This document shows positions 18,747-28,052 of a DNA stretch of 47,509 nucleotides, piece by piece. The notes under the pieces were generated by a model. That model saw only the letters and a list, made by a program, of their open reading frames with translations. It searched no databases and was not told the DNA's origin. This stretch comes from EX4484-217-1 sp964496035 (GTDB lineage Archaea; Thermoproteota; Thermoprotei_A; EX4484-217-1): positions 1 to 47,509 of the forward strand of contig CAZBXI010000007.1 in assembly GCA_964496035.1 (NCBI GenBank). Reading direction: 5' to 3'. The position numbers and the translations under genes are program-made. Each line of letters opens with the position of its first letter. Within the stretch, counting starts at the first letter, position 1.

Positions 18747-19634
18747 ATGGTGAAGTTTAGAGTCGTAATTGTAGTTATAATTATAATATTAGTCTTATTA
18801 TTACTTCTTGCTATTACCTTCTATCATGAAGAACGGAAACCACGTATGGTGGATAAAGATCTTGCACGTAAATTCTTAGAAGCTCAATACGTTCCTGAAG
18901 CAGGACTTTTAAGGGCAGCAACCCTTGAGAAAGTTGAAGATTCCCATAAAATTTATGTTGCAGCTGATAACTTGTTAGCTGCAAGAGCATTAGATGTTTT
19001 GGGTTCTCCTCTTGCCTCCAATGTACTAACTACGTTAAATAATAAGTATAGTGGAGGATTTGATAAGCAACATGAGATTCTTATAGGAGAAGATATACCT
19101 GACGTATTTTATCAGAGAGATTATGAGCATTTGGGAAACGTATCTTCCTCGAAATTTGGTGTTCTTGAAATATATTATGAAAAAACAGGAGAAACACCTA
19201 TTGACGATTGGGACAGGTATGCTGACTTAGTGGTTTACAAGGCTCTAAAAGCACTACTATATGGTTCAAGACCTTACGCTGAACAACTATTTAGCATCTT
19301 AATTTCTATGTGGGACGGATACGGATTCAAGGATGGAGCTTATAATGGACTATATGAGACATATAAGGTTGCATTAGCAATATACCTTTATAAGGCATTG
19401 GAAGAAGCTGACAGCGGTTTAGTTGGAAAATATAGAGGCCTTTATGAGAAATGGAACATTATTCTAGCGTTGATGCAGCGAAGCGATGGAGGAATAGTAA
19501 CCCACTATAGGGTATCTGAAAGAGGAGAAATTATTCCCGTAGGAGACGCTAACACTGAAACTACATCGATAACTATTCTAGCACTCTACTCTGAATATCC
19601 TAAGAAAATAGGTGGACATTGTAAGTGTAGTTGA
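18747..19634 (+). CDS. membrane-anchored protein with an alpha/alpha-toroid-like domain
   Basis: A strong N-terminal anchor (residues 4-25, nearly all I/L/V) is followed by about 270 soluble residues. The motifs LRAATLEKVEDSHKIYVAADNLLAARALD, GFDKQHEILIGEDIP and RYADLVVYKALKALLYG, with AYNGLYETYKVALAIYLYKAL, suggest repeating helical hairpins like those of alpha/alpha-toroid or glycoside-processing folds; catalytic residues are not identifiable. Probably exported and anchored by the N-terminus. The C-terminus (GGHCKCS) is short and cysteine-rich, so the end may be truncated. Ribosome site weak (GGGTT). Family not recognised with confidence. Confidence 0.6.
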   Translation: MVKFRVVIVVIIIILVLLLLLAITFYHEERKPRMVDKDLARKFLEAQYVPEAGLLRAATLEKVEDSHKIYVAADNLLAARALDVLGSPLASNVLTTLNNKYSGGFDKQHEILIGEDIPDVFYQRDYEHLGNVSSSKFGVLEIYYEKTGETPIDDWDRYADLVVYKALKALLYGSRPYAEQLFSILISMWDGYGFKDGAYNGLYETYKVALAIYLYKALEEADSGLVGKYRGLYEKWNIILALMQRSDGGIVTHYRVSERGEIIPVGDANTETTSITILALYSEYPKKIGGHCKCS

Positions 19635-19655
19635 TGAAAACAATATTAATTTAAA

Positions 19656-20294
19656 CTAGCTACGCCTAGTATACCATATTGCCGGATTCCTTGACTGTAA
19701 AAGTAGTCTTCCTGCTCCTCTAACAGTAAATACAAATCCTTCTCCGCCGAAGAAGAACGTTTTGAGCCCGCCGAATTTCCTTATGCTGTAGTCTAAAGTA
19801 TCGTCCATAGCTACTAAATGTGTATTGTCTATAACGAGCTTTTCTCCAAGCTTAACTTCCCTCTCAACAATACTTCCGTAAGCATTTACCCATACTCCAC
19901 CAACGCCCGTGAAGTGCAGCCACATTAAACCTCCTCCACCAAAAACCCCTCTTAACCCTCTCCATACCACCTTATGCTGTACGTTTCCATGGCTTGCTAA
20001 GTAGCATTTATCATTAACAATTACACCTTTAGTTCCATCAAGCCTAATATACCTTATATCTCCAGGTATTGGCGGTGCAAGCCAAACGGAAGCTGACTCC
20101 CTAGCTCTATAAATGTTTACAAATAACGACTCACCAGTAGTTAGTGCTCTAAGAAAACCTCTACTCTTAGTCTTAACCTCTATATCTCCCTCCACCATCA
20201 TTAGCGCTCCGGCTTCGGCTTCAATGGATTCTCCAGGTTCCAAGTTAATTTTCAACACAGAATATGCTGGAGCATACAATATTTCATGCTTCAA
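19656..20294 (-). CDS. AIM24 / TIGR00266 family protein
   Basis: The 212-aa protein has the family's Gly-rich beta structure: VLKINLEPGESIEAEAGALMMVEGDIE (about 13-39), LFVNIYRARESASVWLAPPIPGDI, GGGLMWLHFTGVG and the closing GGEGFVFTVRGAGRLLLQSRNP. Members are found across archaea and bacteria and in mitochondria (AIM24); their biochemical role is unknown. The TTG at 20294 has AGGTG eight bases upstream. No membrane segment is seen. It is convergent with the toroid-domain gene. Confidence 0.85.
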   Translation of the reverse strand: MKHEILYAPAYSVLKINLEPGESIEAEAGALMMVEGDIEVKTKSRGFLRALTTGESLFVNIYRARESASVWLAPPIPGDIRYIRLDGTKGVIVNDKCYLASHGNVQHKVVWRGLRGVFGGGGLMWLHFTGVGGVWVNAYGSIVEREVKLGEKLVIDNTHLVAMDDTLDYSIRKFGGLKTFFFGGEGFVFTVRGAGRLLLQSRNPAIWYTRRS

Positions 20295-20377
20295 CCGGTC
20301 CGCACCTGTACAATGATAAGTATGTATTGCTAATAAAAGTTATTTCTATGTATACTTAAGGATAGCACAGAGTAGCT

Positions 20378-21220
20378 ATGACTTTAAATAAGATTATCTT
20401 TAAAACAGCAGTTGCCTTGCTGGTTTCGATGTTTATAGTGTTTACTGCTGTAACTTTTTACATATGGTCTACGCTAAATAGTGCTGAGTTATGTAAGGTA
20501 GTAATCTTAAAAATTCAAACTAAATGGGTAAATAGTGAACTAGATAATTTTGAAATAAAATACTTAGTAATATTCAATAATACTTTACCTTACAGTATTA
20601 CAATTAACCGTGTTGAACCAGTAGTGTATGTTTACAATATTCTATTAGATTTTCCTAGAAGACTAGATGCTATGCCTATTATGGCACACCATGTTTTAGA
20701 TGCTGGAGAAATAGATACCATACGTTTTAGCATTGGAACAAACAATTATGAACTTTCAGAAGTAATAAAAAGATATATTAAGGAATATGGGGAAGTAATT
20801 CCAGTAAACTATACTTTCTCTGTTAAGTATAATTGCTTAGCTAAAATACTAGGATTCTATACATTAACTTCGCAGAAAACATTTGACTACAGCGGAATAC
20901 TCATGGTAAATATCTCAAAATATCACCCATGGGATATTGAAGCTTTCTGGTATCCTAGTCATGTAGAATTTGGCGAAGAGGCTAAACTGTACGTTATTGT
21001 TAATGGTCCAACAAATGGAACAATAGATGTAGTAATTATCGATAAGTCAACGAAAACTATTGTAGAAAAATATGAGTATACCGTTGCGCTAAACGAAACA
21101 GAACATAAAAGTATTGTAGTTCCGTTTAAGCCTCCTAAGCCTCATACGAAATACCATGTAAAAGTGTTTCTTAATGGTGAAAGAGTGTTTAAATCTATAA
21201 TTGACCTCACTGTGACCTAA
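20378..21220 (+). CDS. exported, membrane-anchored protein with Ig-like domains
   Basis: The 280-aa protein starts with an anchor or uncleaved signal (residues 8-33), then a beta-rich domain with KIQTKWVNSELDNFEIKYLVIFNN that resembles LEA14/CARDB-type beta sandwiches. A second similar region at 195-280 contains EAKLYVIVNGPTNGTIDVVIID. Several Asn-X-Ser/Thr sequons suggest surface glycosylation. This fits a surface or cell-envelope structural protein. It has its own start with no strong ribosome site and is divergent from the AIM24 gene. No specific role is visible. Confidence 0.6.
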   Translation: MTLNKIIFKTAVALLVSMFIVFTAVTFYIWSTLNSAELCKVVILKIQTKWVNSELDNFEIKYLVIFNNTLPYSITINRVEPVVYVYNILLDFPRRLDAMPIMAHHVLDAGEIDTIRFSIGTNNYELSEVIKRYIKEYGEVIPVNYTFSVKYNCLAKILGFYTLTSQKTFDYSGILMVNISKYHPWDIEAFWYPSHVEFGEEAKLYVIVNGPTNGTIDVVIIDKSTKTIVEKYEYTVALNETEHKSIVVPFKPPKPHTKYHVKVFLNGERVFKSIIDLTVT

Positions 21221-21300
21221 GTTTAGTTTAAATGAAACATGAAGACTCTTCATTTACCGTTCAGGAAGATAGGAAAACATTCTAGTTTTATATAGCGTTT

Positions 21301-22149
21301 TTATGTTGACAAAATAGTTTTTATTAGCGATATTAAATATGTTTGAGCTAAAGTTATAGCAATTACGGCTAATATAGGTGCGAAGGGCATTACTGCTGAA
21401 AAGAACAACCATTCAATAATGGATCTCAAATGGGCACTAGCTATAGTAAACAGAGTAATGTAGAATATTGTAGGTATAGCTACAACATACGCTATTGCAT
21501 ATTTACCTCCCTTATTAAACCATATGGGCCTGAGCATTGCAGTTAGACATGTCGATGACAGTATAATTGAAGTTAGTGGAATACTCATTACCACTCCGTA
21601 GCTATGGGCTTTTCCAGTTAACGTGATTTTTAATGGGCATGTTAAAGGCATGGATGCAAAAGAGACAGCAGCAAATGTTAGGAAAGAGATGACAATATAT
21701 TGAAACATACCTTGCTCAAGAATTTTACTTAACATCTCATACTTTGCTTTCGATAAGTACTTTTTCTCATAAAATGCTATTAGGGTTATGAATACAAGCG
21801 AAGAAAGAATAACTAATGTGAGAACAATATGTCCGTAAACATAGCCTCCAGTACCTATACCGTACGCTGAAAGTAGGAGTGCTAAAGCTATAATGAAAAC
21901 CACAGCGTAGTTCATAGATACCTTCTCCAAATAAGACTTAAAATATTCGGCAAATTTAGTAGTAAAGGTGTGGTAACCAAGATCAACGATAACCTTGCTT
22001 AAATCAACGTTTTCAAGCGGTCCCAAATAACACCATTTACGGCCGTGTTTAAAATAAACGTAAATTTTACCACTTAACTCTTTAAGAACTACAGAACCCT
22101 CCCTACCACATTTAGGACAAACGCCGCGACCAACAACTCTGGATGACAA
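21301..22149 (-). CDS. polytopic membrane protein with N-terminal zinc-ribbon-like module
   Basis: Residues 10-42 hold CPKCGREGSVVLKELSGKIYVY and RKWCYLG, a CxxC...C metal-binding-like head, followed by a short cytoplasmic segment and about six membrane segments from residue 80 to the end. The head may bind zinc and sense or recruit a partner. The TTG at 22149 has GGGGG seven bases upstream. Upstream lies a strong inverted repeat (22167-22222) that could regulate it. Family not recognised; a zinc-ribbon plus membrane domain occurs in several archaeal unknowns. Confidence 0.6.
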   Translation of the reverse strand: MSSRVVGRGVCPKCGREGSVVLKELSGKIYVYFKHGRKWCYLGPLENVDLSKVIVDLGYHTFTTKFAEYFKSYLEKVSMNYAVVFIIALALLLSAYGIGTGGYVYGHIVLTLVILSSLVFITLIAFYEKKYLSKAKYEMLSKILEQGMFQYIVISFLTFAAVSFASMPLTCPLKITLTGKAHSYGVVMSIPLTSIILSSTCLTAMLRPIWFNKGGKYAIAYVVAIPTIFYITLFTIASAHLRSIIEWLFFSAVMPFAPILAVIAITLAQTYLISLIKTILST

Positions 22150-22166
22150 ACAGTAGCCCCCAGCTC

Positions 22167-22222
22167 GTACTGTACTATATTAATATACATATACACATAA
22201 TAATTAATAATATATACAGTAC
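22167..22222. repeat. inverted repeat, possible operator or hairpin
   Basis: Perfect eight-base arms GTACTGTA (22167-22174) and TACAGTAC (22215-22222) flank a 40-base AT-rich centre with further symmetry (TATATTAAT against ATTAATAATATA). It sits directly upstream of the minus-strand gene starting at 22149 and just downstream of the dead methyltransferase. It could be a regulator site for the former or a transcript-ending structure for the latter. Confidence 0.4.
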
Positions 22223-22235
22223 TGCAAATGAGAGT

Positions 22236-23058
22236 CTACGCTTTAATACATGTAAAATGATTTCTTAGAGCTAAGGGAACCAGATTAGGGTCACGTGATA
22301 ACTTAAGTTCCGCTTCCACCATTTTGCTAAAATGTTTTTCAATAAGATCCTTAGGCATGGTTGTTGTAAGAACTATCAGAGGATTGAATTTTGCATTTTA
22401 AACCCAATATCCTCTAGTAGCTTCTTAAACCCGTTAACATAGTATAGCTGTATCTTAGATTCCCCACATTCCGGTTTACGAATAACCAATTCCCTATTCT
22501 TTATCATCTCTAAAACTTCATTAATGCCTTCAATGCTGTCCATTGTGATAGTTTTTGCTATAATCCTAGAGTACATGTTGCTAAAGGAGCCTAAGAGTAA
22601 ACCTTTGGTCTTGAGAATTCTACATATTTCGTTTAAGCTCTTAGCGACACTTTTTCTATCTTGTCTTTGAGTTAAAGAGTCTCCTTCAGCAAGAACAACT
22701 TCGAAAACATTGCTGCGGAAGGGCATGTAATTTATATCAGCGTGAATAATATGTAAGAAAACATAGTACTTGTCCAGCATACTCTTAACATACTTTAGCA
22801 TATAGGCATTAATGTCTAGAGAAATAACCTCTTTAGAAAACTTATGTTCAAGAATAAACCACAAACACCGGGTCCGCAACTAGCATCTAAACATTTTCCA
22901 GTTTTAATATTCCTTAAATATCTTGATATAATGTTCTTACACACGATGTCGTATACTTTACGGATAATAGAGTATTTGATGTTTCTAATATACTCCTTAG
23001 CATATTCTGAACTAAGCTAGTAAGGTTTCTCATGTTTTGCGACATTCCACTCCTCTGC
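22236..23058 (-). pseudogene. degenerate SAM-dependent methyltransferase (class I)
   Basis: The frame reads EEWNVAKHEKPY, then an in-frame TAG (23017-23019), then LSSEYAKEYIRNIKYS and the SAM-binding motif CLDASCGPG. Next comes a frameshift near 22865 that leads into FSKEVISLDIN, DINYMPFRSNVFEVVLAEG and the rest of a class I methyltransferase. It stops at 22376 but continues after another shift through PKDLIEKHFSKMVEAELKLS to TAG 22236-22238. At least three lesions show the gene is dead. The substrate cannot be told. A second, singly frameshifted methyltransferase is at 43707-44413. Confidence 0.75.
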
Positions 23059-23086
23059 AAGTAATAAATGAAGTATGTGGACTGTA

Positions 23087-23827
23087 TTAGTCGTACCTTA
23101 ATATTATTATGTATTCCTCTACGTAAATATTCCCTTTACCAGGGTATCTATACCATTTCCCCCTAGTTATCTCCTCGTGATTCTTATACCACCATACGTC
23201 ATCTGTTTGAGGTTCAACATAAACTAGGCCTTCCTTACATATTATCGCATTAAATACGTGGGCGAAGGGTTTATGTTGTTCATCATAACCTATTATTGCG
23301 ACAACACCCATATCCCAATGCTTCAATTTAGCGTGTAAAGCAAGCATGAAAGCGAAATCACCACATATGAAGTTAGGGTAGCTGTAAGCTATTTTATCCG
23401 TATTGTCTTCGAAAGTAAGCCAGTAGGTTAGCTCTTCAATTGTAGGGATTTCCTCGTAAGATAGGGGCTCATTAAAGGCACGTAATAGTTCCTGATAGTC
23501 TTCCATTAATGCGTTATATCTTTCAGCTAGAAAATCGTATTCACTAAGTAGGTTAGTATAGTTCTTTAAAAGTCTCTTGTACTTTTCCTCCAGTATCTTA
23601 TATTCCATTGATAACTTATTAAAATCGGCATGTAAGTGGGTGTATTTTTCAAGCAATATGATATAGCTTCTGTTTAAACTCTCAAGTTCATGCTTAATCC
23701 TGGAGAACTCATTTATTAGTAAACTATGTTTCTCTTTTAGAGAGAAGTAGTGCCAGCTGAGAAAAGCTAGCAGGACAATAGTAACAATTAGGAAGGTAAA
23801 CAATAATAATGTTTTAACCTTAGACAT
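23087..23827 (-). CDS. membrane-anchored coiled-coil protein with transglutaminase-like C-terminal domain
   Basis: The 246-aa protein has an anchor (residues 4-25), a coiled coil (about 30-120, repeated EKY and LLxxY heptads) and a C-terminal papain-like fold. The putative catalytic triad is Cys155 in FICGDFAFML, His190 in KPFAHVFNAI and an acidic residue in VEPQTDD (about 205-209), matching transglutaminase-like cysteine peptidases. It probably acts on the cell surface, perhaps as an envelope amidase, peptidase or cross-linker. I chose the ATG at 23827 because GTGAT lies seven bases upstream; a TTG at 23851 is also open. Divergent from the PH-domain gene. Confidence 0.7.
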   Translation of the reverse strand: MSKVKTLLLFTFLIVTIVLLAFLSWHYFSLKEKHSLLINEFSRIKHELESLNRSYIILLEKYTHLHADFNKLSMEYKILEEKYKRLLKNYTNLLSEYDFLAERYNALMEDYQELLRAFNEPLSYEEIPTIEELTYWLTFEDNTDKIAYSYPNFICGDFAFMLALHAKLKHWDMGVVAIIGYDEQHKPFAHVFNAIICKEGLVYVEPQTDDVWWYKNHEEITRGKWYRYPGKGNIYVEEYIIILRYD

Positions 23828-23965
23828 AAAAATTATCACACCCATTGCCAATGTATTTCAAGTTGATGAAACTTAGTAGTCGTTATTAAATATATTTCTT
23901 AAAATCCCTATTATTACTTCTTGAAAATATTACTGTACCTGTTTCGACGCGCACGATGCGGTGGT

Positions 23966-24517
23966 ATGGTGGAGGAGTTCGGATGTATAATTTATGAGTT
24001 TAAACCCTCGTTTAGTTCATTCCTTAAAGTTTTTAAGGGGCTATGGTTTCCAATATTTTTCACAGCCTTCTGCATATGCGTAATTATTTTTGTTGAAGGG
24101 CTTTTCTCACCAAATCTTCTAATGGAAATGATATTGGTTGTTGGAGGTTTTCTAGTACCATACCTTTACTTTCCCCGATCATTTACTCTAACAAGTAGAG
24201 GAATAGTTATCCAACGTATCTTCAATAGCATATTCATTCCCTACAGCAAAGTAAGATACGTTAAGAAAACAAGTTTAGAAGATGTTGCTCGAGAGTTTAA
24301 GATCGAAGGATGGTTTCTAACACACATAGCTCTATGGATGGTAAAGCAGATACTAACCCATGTAATTGTGCAAGACAGTAAGCACATATATTTCTACGCA
24401 ACAGACATAGAAAAAACCATAATAATAGAAAGCTGCAATGGAGAAAAATACTACATAAGCCCTCAAAACCCTGAACAATTTGAAAGAACAATAAAAATAT
24501 TTACAAAAATAATGTGA
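23966..24517 (+). CDS. membrane protein with bacterial/archaeal PH-like domain
   Basis: The 184-aa protein has two hydrophobic segments (about 30-52 and 56-74) followed by a beta-rich C-terminal domain: FTLTSRGIVIQRIFNSIFIPYSKVRYVKK. This is typical of bPH-domain (YdbT/YdbS-like) membrane proteins, and an acidic helix ends the protein. Function is unknown; such proteins are often envelope components. The start is uncertain: the ATG at 23966 and GTG at 23969 both follow GGTG closely, and a TTG at 23921 is open but has no ribosome site. Divergent from the transglutaminase-like gene. Confidence 0.55.
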   Translation: MVEEFGCIIYEFKPSFSSFLKVFKGLWFPIFFTAFCICVIIFVEGLFSPNLLMEMILVVGGFLVPYLYFPRSFTLTSRGIVIQRIFNSIFIPYSKVRYVKKTSLEDVAREFKIEGWFLTHIALWMVKQILTHVIVQDSKHIYFYATDIEKTIIIESCNGEKYYISPQNPEQFERTIKIFTKIM

Positions 24518-24634
24518 AGCACTTCTATCATCAATGGGGAAACGCATAGGCAAGGTATGTGTTGAAAAGGCTATGAGGGAGTAAGGTTATTAGCTGTACT
24601 TCCCTAAATGTAGTCATGTATTGACGTGGTTTCC

Positions 24635-24880
24635 ATGACTGTTATCGTTGATATTGAAAAGAAAGGTGTTAGAGAAATAAGTGGTGGTTTTAAGGTTTCA
24701 GGTAAGAAAGTAAACCTGTGGGTTAGAATATACGATACCGAGTTTGGGAAGAAAGCTAGGATAACTGTATCGTTCTACGATGGAGCAAGATGGGTTAATA
24801 CTCCTCCAATATGGCTTAACAAGAGCCTATGCGAAGAACTATCTATAAGATTAAGAAGAGTTTCTGAAAAATTAACTTAG
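24635..24880 (+). CDS. small protein, unknown
   Basis: The 81-aa protein is beta-rich (TVIVDIEKKGVREISGGFKV, then NLWVRIYDTEFGKKARITVSFYDGARW) with a C-terminal helix rich in Arg. It has good coding character and no membrane segment. The ATG at 24635 has only weak upstream purines; a GTG at 24626 is also open. It is separate from both neighbours by more than 100 bases. I do not recognise the family. Confidence 0.55.
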   Translation: MTVIVDIEKKGVREISGGFKVSGKKVNLWVRIYDTEFGKKARITVSFYDGARWVNTPPIWLNKSLCEELSIRLRRVSEKLT

Positions 24881-25009
24881 AAAACAACTTTAATCTAAGC
24901 ATCATGAGAGGATCAGTATTTTCAAAATGGTTTTATGTAGCACTAATCTATACTGCTAATCCATAATTTAGTTATATTCCCTTTATTTTCCACTGTTTTT
25001 AGCGAGAGT

Positions 25010-26461
25010 ATGGTTAGAAGATATGCTGTTGTTTTCATTATTCTTGCTTTCCTTGCTATGCTTTTCTTACCAGTTACTAACTGCGATTCTACAGGGTGGT
25101 TCAAAACTCTGGGGTTAAGCGGCAACGATTTTGCAAGGTTTATTCTGTTAGACAATGGCAAGATATTTGTCTATGGTAGGTCCTACAGCGCTGGTTCTGG
25201 AGGCGGATATGAGGGATTTATTGCGCTTCTTGAACCTAACTCGTCGGTTATATGGCAGAAGCATATTCAATCAACGGACGGAGGAGAGGTGAGATTTTTA
25301 GCTGCTCTAAACACTTCTGATGGATACTATGTTGGAGGAGACATAAGTGTTGGCAACGATGTAACTGATGCTCTCCTAGTTAAGTTCGATAAGAGCGGTA
25401 GGCTTTTATGGGCAAAGAAAATGAGCATAAACACTTACAATGTAGAGTATGTGAAGGCTATTTTCGCTGATGAAAACTACATATATCTTCTCATTAACGG
25501 TAAGCCTTGGGGATATGAGGTATACTTTGTTAAACTTAATAAAACAGATTTAAGCTTAGAACAGATTGCACAGTACTATTCCGAAGCATGGAATCGTGAT
25601 AGGGATGACGTTGTCCACAAAGCGTTTCTGAAGAACGGCGTAATATACGCTGTTGTCCGCGGAGAACCCTACGAGGGTGGTTCGTGTATTGTGTTTTTAG
25701 AAATATCTACTGAAACAGGGAAAATTCTCAAAAGCCGCAGTTACAGTTACAGTACAGGATATAGTATTGCGCTATTGAATGAAACAACTAGAGTTTTCGT
25801 AGGTGTTTCCAGCAACCATCCTATTGTAGGACTTCTCAACAGTGACTACCGTGTTATTTGGGTGAAATACTTTAATGTTACTAAGGGATGGGCTAGCGAT
25901 GTCAGCGTTGATAGAGAGGGTAACATATATGTCATAGGTTCTGCTGATGTTTATGGTTCAGGTTTCTACGACACATTTATAGCTAAAGTTTCTTCAAAAG
26001 GGAATTTGATATGGTTTAAAACTGTAGGTGGAAGCAACAACGACTACGGCAGCCAAATAGTAGTTTTTAATACTAATGGATACGTTGCATCCGGGCATAC
26101 TAGAACATTCACATATGCAGGAGATGAGGGAACATACAGTGACTTCTTCATACTAGCTGACATGGGCAACTACATTGGGAACCTAGAATGGATTAATAAT
26201 GATTATGGTGAAAACGTAACGTTAAATACAATATACGATGTAACCCTAATAAATACTCATCTAAGCTGGGAGAGCTACTATCTAAGTTGGTATGTTCCAA
26301 CGATAGAATTCGCTGACGTGAACTTAGAGGTAAGCGACTCTGCACTTGAAGAACATTTAGCAACACCGAATCAGGAAGAACCAGTTCCTATACCTATCCC
26401 GGAAACTCTCTATACAGCGTTAGTTATAGTAATAATTATTACAGCGACGATTGCACTTTGA
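25010..26461 (+). CDS. secreted, C-terminally anchored propeller protein (intact paralogue)
   Basis: The 483-aa protein has a signal peptide (RRYAVVFIILAFLAMLFLPVTNC), a Gly- and Asp-rich beta-propeller (about residues 28-400) of SBBP-like blades, and a C-terminal membrane anchor (residues about 462-482). Blades include WFKTLGLSGNDFARFILLDN, LLVKFDKSGRLLWAKKM, VIWVKYFNVTKG, YVIGSADVYGSG and LIWFKTVGGSNNDYGSQ. It has several N-glycosylation sequons. A Cys at residue 25 follows the hydrophobic run. It is convergent with a broken paralogue at 26569-28052. Binding partner unknown; probably displays the propeller on the cell surface. Confidence 0.75.
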   Translation: MVRRYAVVFIILAFLAMLFLPVTNCDSTGWFKTLGLSGNDFARFILLDNGKIFVYGRSYSAGSGGGYEGFIALLEPNSSVIWQKHIQSTDGGEVRFLAALNTSDGYYVGGDISVGNDVTDALLVKFDKSGRLLWAKKMSINTYNVEYVKAIFADENYIYLLINGKPWGYEVYFVKLNKTDLSLEQIAQYYSEAWNRDRDDVVHKAFLKNGVIYAVVRGEPYEGGSCIVFLEISTETGKILKSRSYSYSTGYSIALLNETTRVFVGVSSNHPIVGLLNSDYRVIWVKYFNVTKGWASDVSVDREGNIYVIGSADVYGSGFYDTFIAKVSSKGNLIWFKTVGGSNNDYGSQIVVFNTNGYVASGHTRTFTYAGDEGTYSDFFILADMGNYIGNLEWINNDYGENVTLNTIYDVTLINTHLSWESYYLSWYVPTIEFADVNLEVSDSALEEHLATPNQEEPVPIPIPETLYTALVIVIIITATIAL

Positions 26462-26568
26462 AAAAGACCACGAATTTTTAAATAACATATACTTCGGAGA
26501 ATTACTATAGCATGGAGAGTTTCCAGCAACATAAGGTATGACCATAGGGTAATGAAGTACAGGAGGAT

Positions 26569-28052
26569 TTACCATGATCTTAAATATCTGGCTATAAAGT
26601 AGACAATCACACCAATCACGCTTACTAAGGCTACTACTGTTATAACATATAGTAAGTTCATGTTTGCAACGTGTTTAGGAGTGGTTGATGGTGTAATTGT
26701 AGTTGCCAGTATTTCAGCTTTAGCGAAAAATACTAAGGGATTTTGATTTACTAGACTAAATTTTTCTTTACTATATTTCGCAATTTCGCACTAGTATGTC
26801 TTACTTCTAATTTAAGCGCAGAAGTGTTATTTAGGGAAGTAGTTTCAAGCTTATGTTCCTCCTCTACTACAATAGGTTCCCATTTCTTGTTTTTCCAGCT
26901 TACTTCTCCTACGAACTGTAGAGGCCAATATACTATTAACGGGTACGAGTCTGTTGAAGCCTTGTTCAATGTCCACGTAAATGTTTTACCACTAACTACT
27001 ATGCCATTTATTGCCCAGAATGATTTGAAACAGAAATCCCCTAGGCTTCCCCCTATAATGTAAGCTTTTAGAATCTGAAGTTCCTCGTTTACTTTCAAAA
27101 CCATTAAGTCACCTGAGCCTGCACCTTGCTTTTCCATATTACCTACGAGGTAAATTGTATTGTTAATTACATGTATTGCTACTATGCTTCCCTTACTTCC
27201 ATAGTTAACATATTCTGCTAAAACAGGGTTACCATCGGTACTAAGCTTCATTAAAATCATGTTTCCTTTTTCATCAAAACCTCCGACGAACAAGTAGTTA
27301 TTATGGTAGCTTACCGTCATGTAGTGGTCACCGAGATCTTTGAGTCCAAAACCTACGACCCATAATGGATTAAGGTTCTTATCTAAACATATTAAGTGAC
27401 CGTCAAAAACTCCATTCCTAGTTGAAACCAAGCTAAACCGATAACCTACAGCATAGATTTTTTCGTCCACATATTTTACTGCTTTAAAATCTACAGGAAC
27501 CCATTCTCCTAAGGAGTTTTTGACTTCGAAAACAAACTCTTAACTACCTTACCGTTCTCCTTAAACAGTATTGCTTGGCTACTACCATACGCTAAAATTT
27601 CATCTCCTAAATCTAATAGTCCATAAAGGCAATTAGGTGTTATATACCCCCATAGAAAATCGCCGTTCTCGCTTAAACATATAAGAAAACCGTTTCCTGG
27701 AGCTGAGAAACCTGCAATAATAACTTTACCTTTTTTCAAGAGTACGCTATAGGCCCACCCTCTAACATCCTCAATAACCTTATACCATTTCAGCTCCTCC
27801 TCTACGATATTATATTTAGCAATAAAGGGTGCAGGTTCATACTTGTCACCGACGTAACGGTGGTTATAACCGCATGTGTACAAGTTCTTGCCATCGAAAA
27901 ATGAGTGCATAGCGTAACCTTTTAAACCTATAACGATAGCCCATGCAGACTCCTTTGTAGATCACGCCAATACATCACAACGTAGGATGTGGAAAGAGTA
28001 GAACCAATACTACGAGACATATGAAAAATAAGGAGACAATACTATTCTTCAA
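26569..28052 (-). pseudogene. broken paralogue of the secreted propeller protein
   Basis: Joined across lesions this encodes about 490 residues with the same plan as the gene at 25010-26461. It has a TTG start at 28052 (AGGTG upstream) and a signal KNSIVSLFFICLVVLVLLFP. Blades follow: KESAWAIVIGLKGYAMHSFF, FLICLSENGDFLWGYI, ENGKVVK shifting into EFVFEVKNSLGEWVPVDF, then HLICLDKNLNPLWVVGFG. The C-terminal membrane segment is NLLYVITVVALVSVIGVIVY ending RSW at TAA 26569-26571. Breaks occur near 27975 (frame and TGA), 27530 (one base) and about 26780. It overlaps the last bases of the upstream GDPD gene by four bases (TTGA), so it was once in that operon. Confidence 0.75.
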
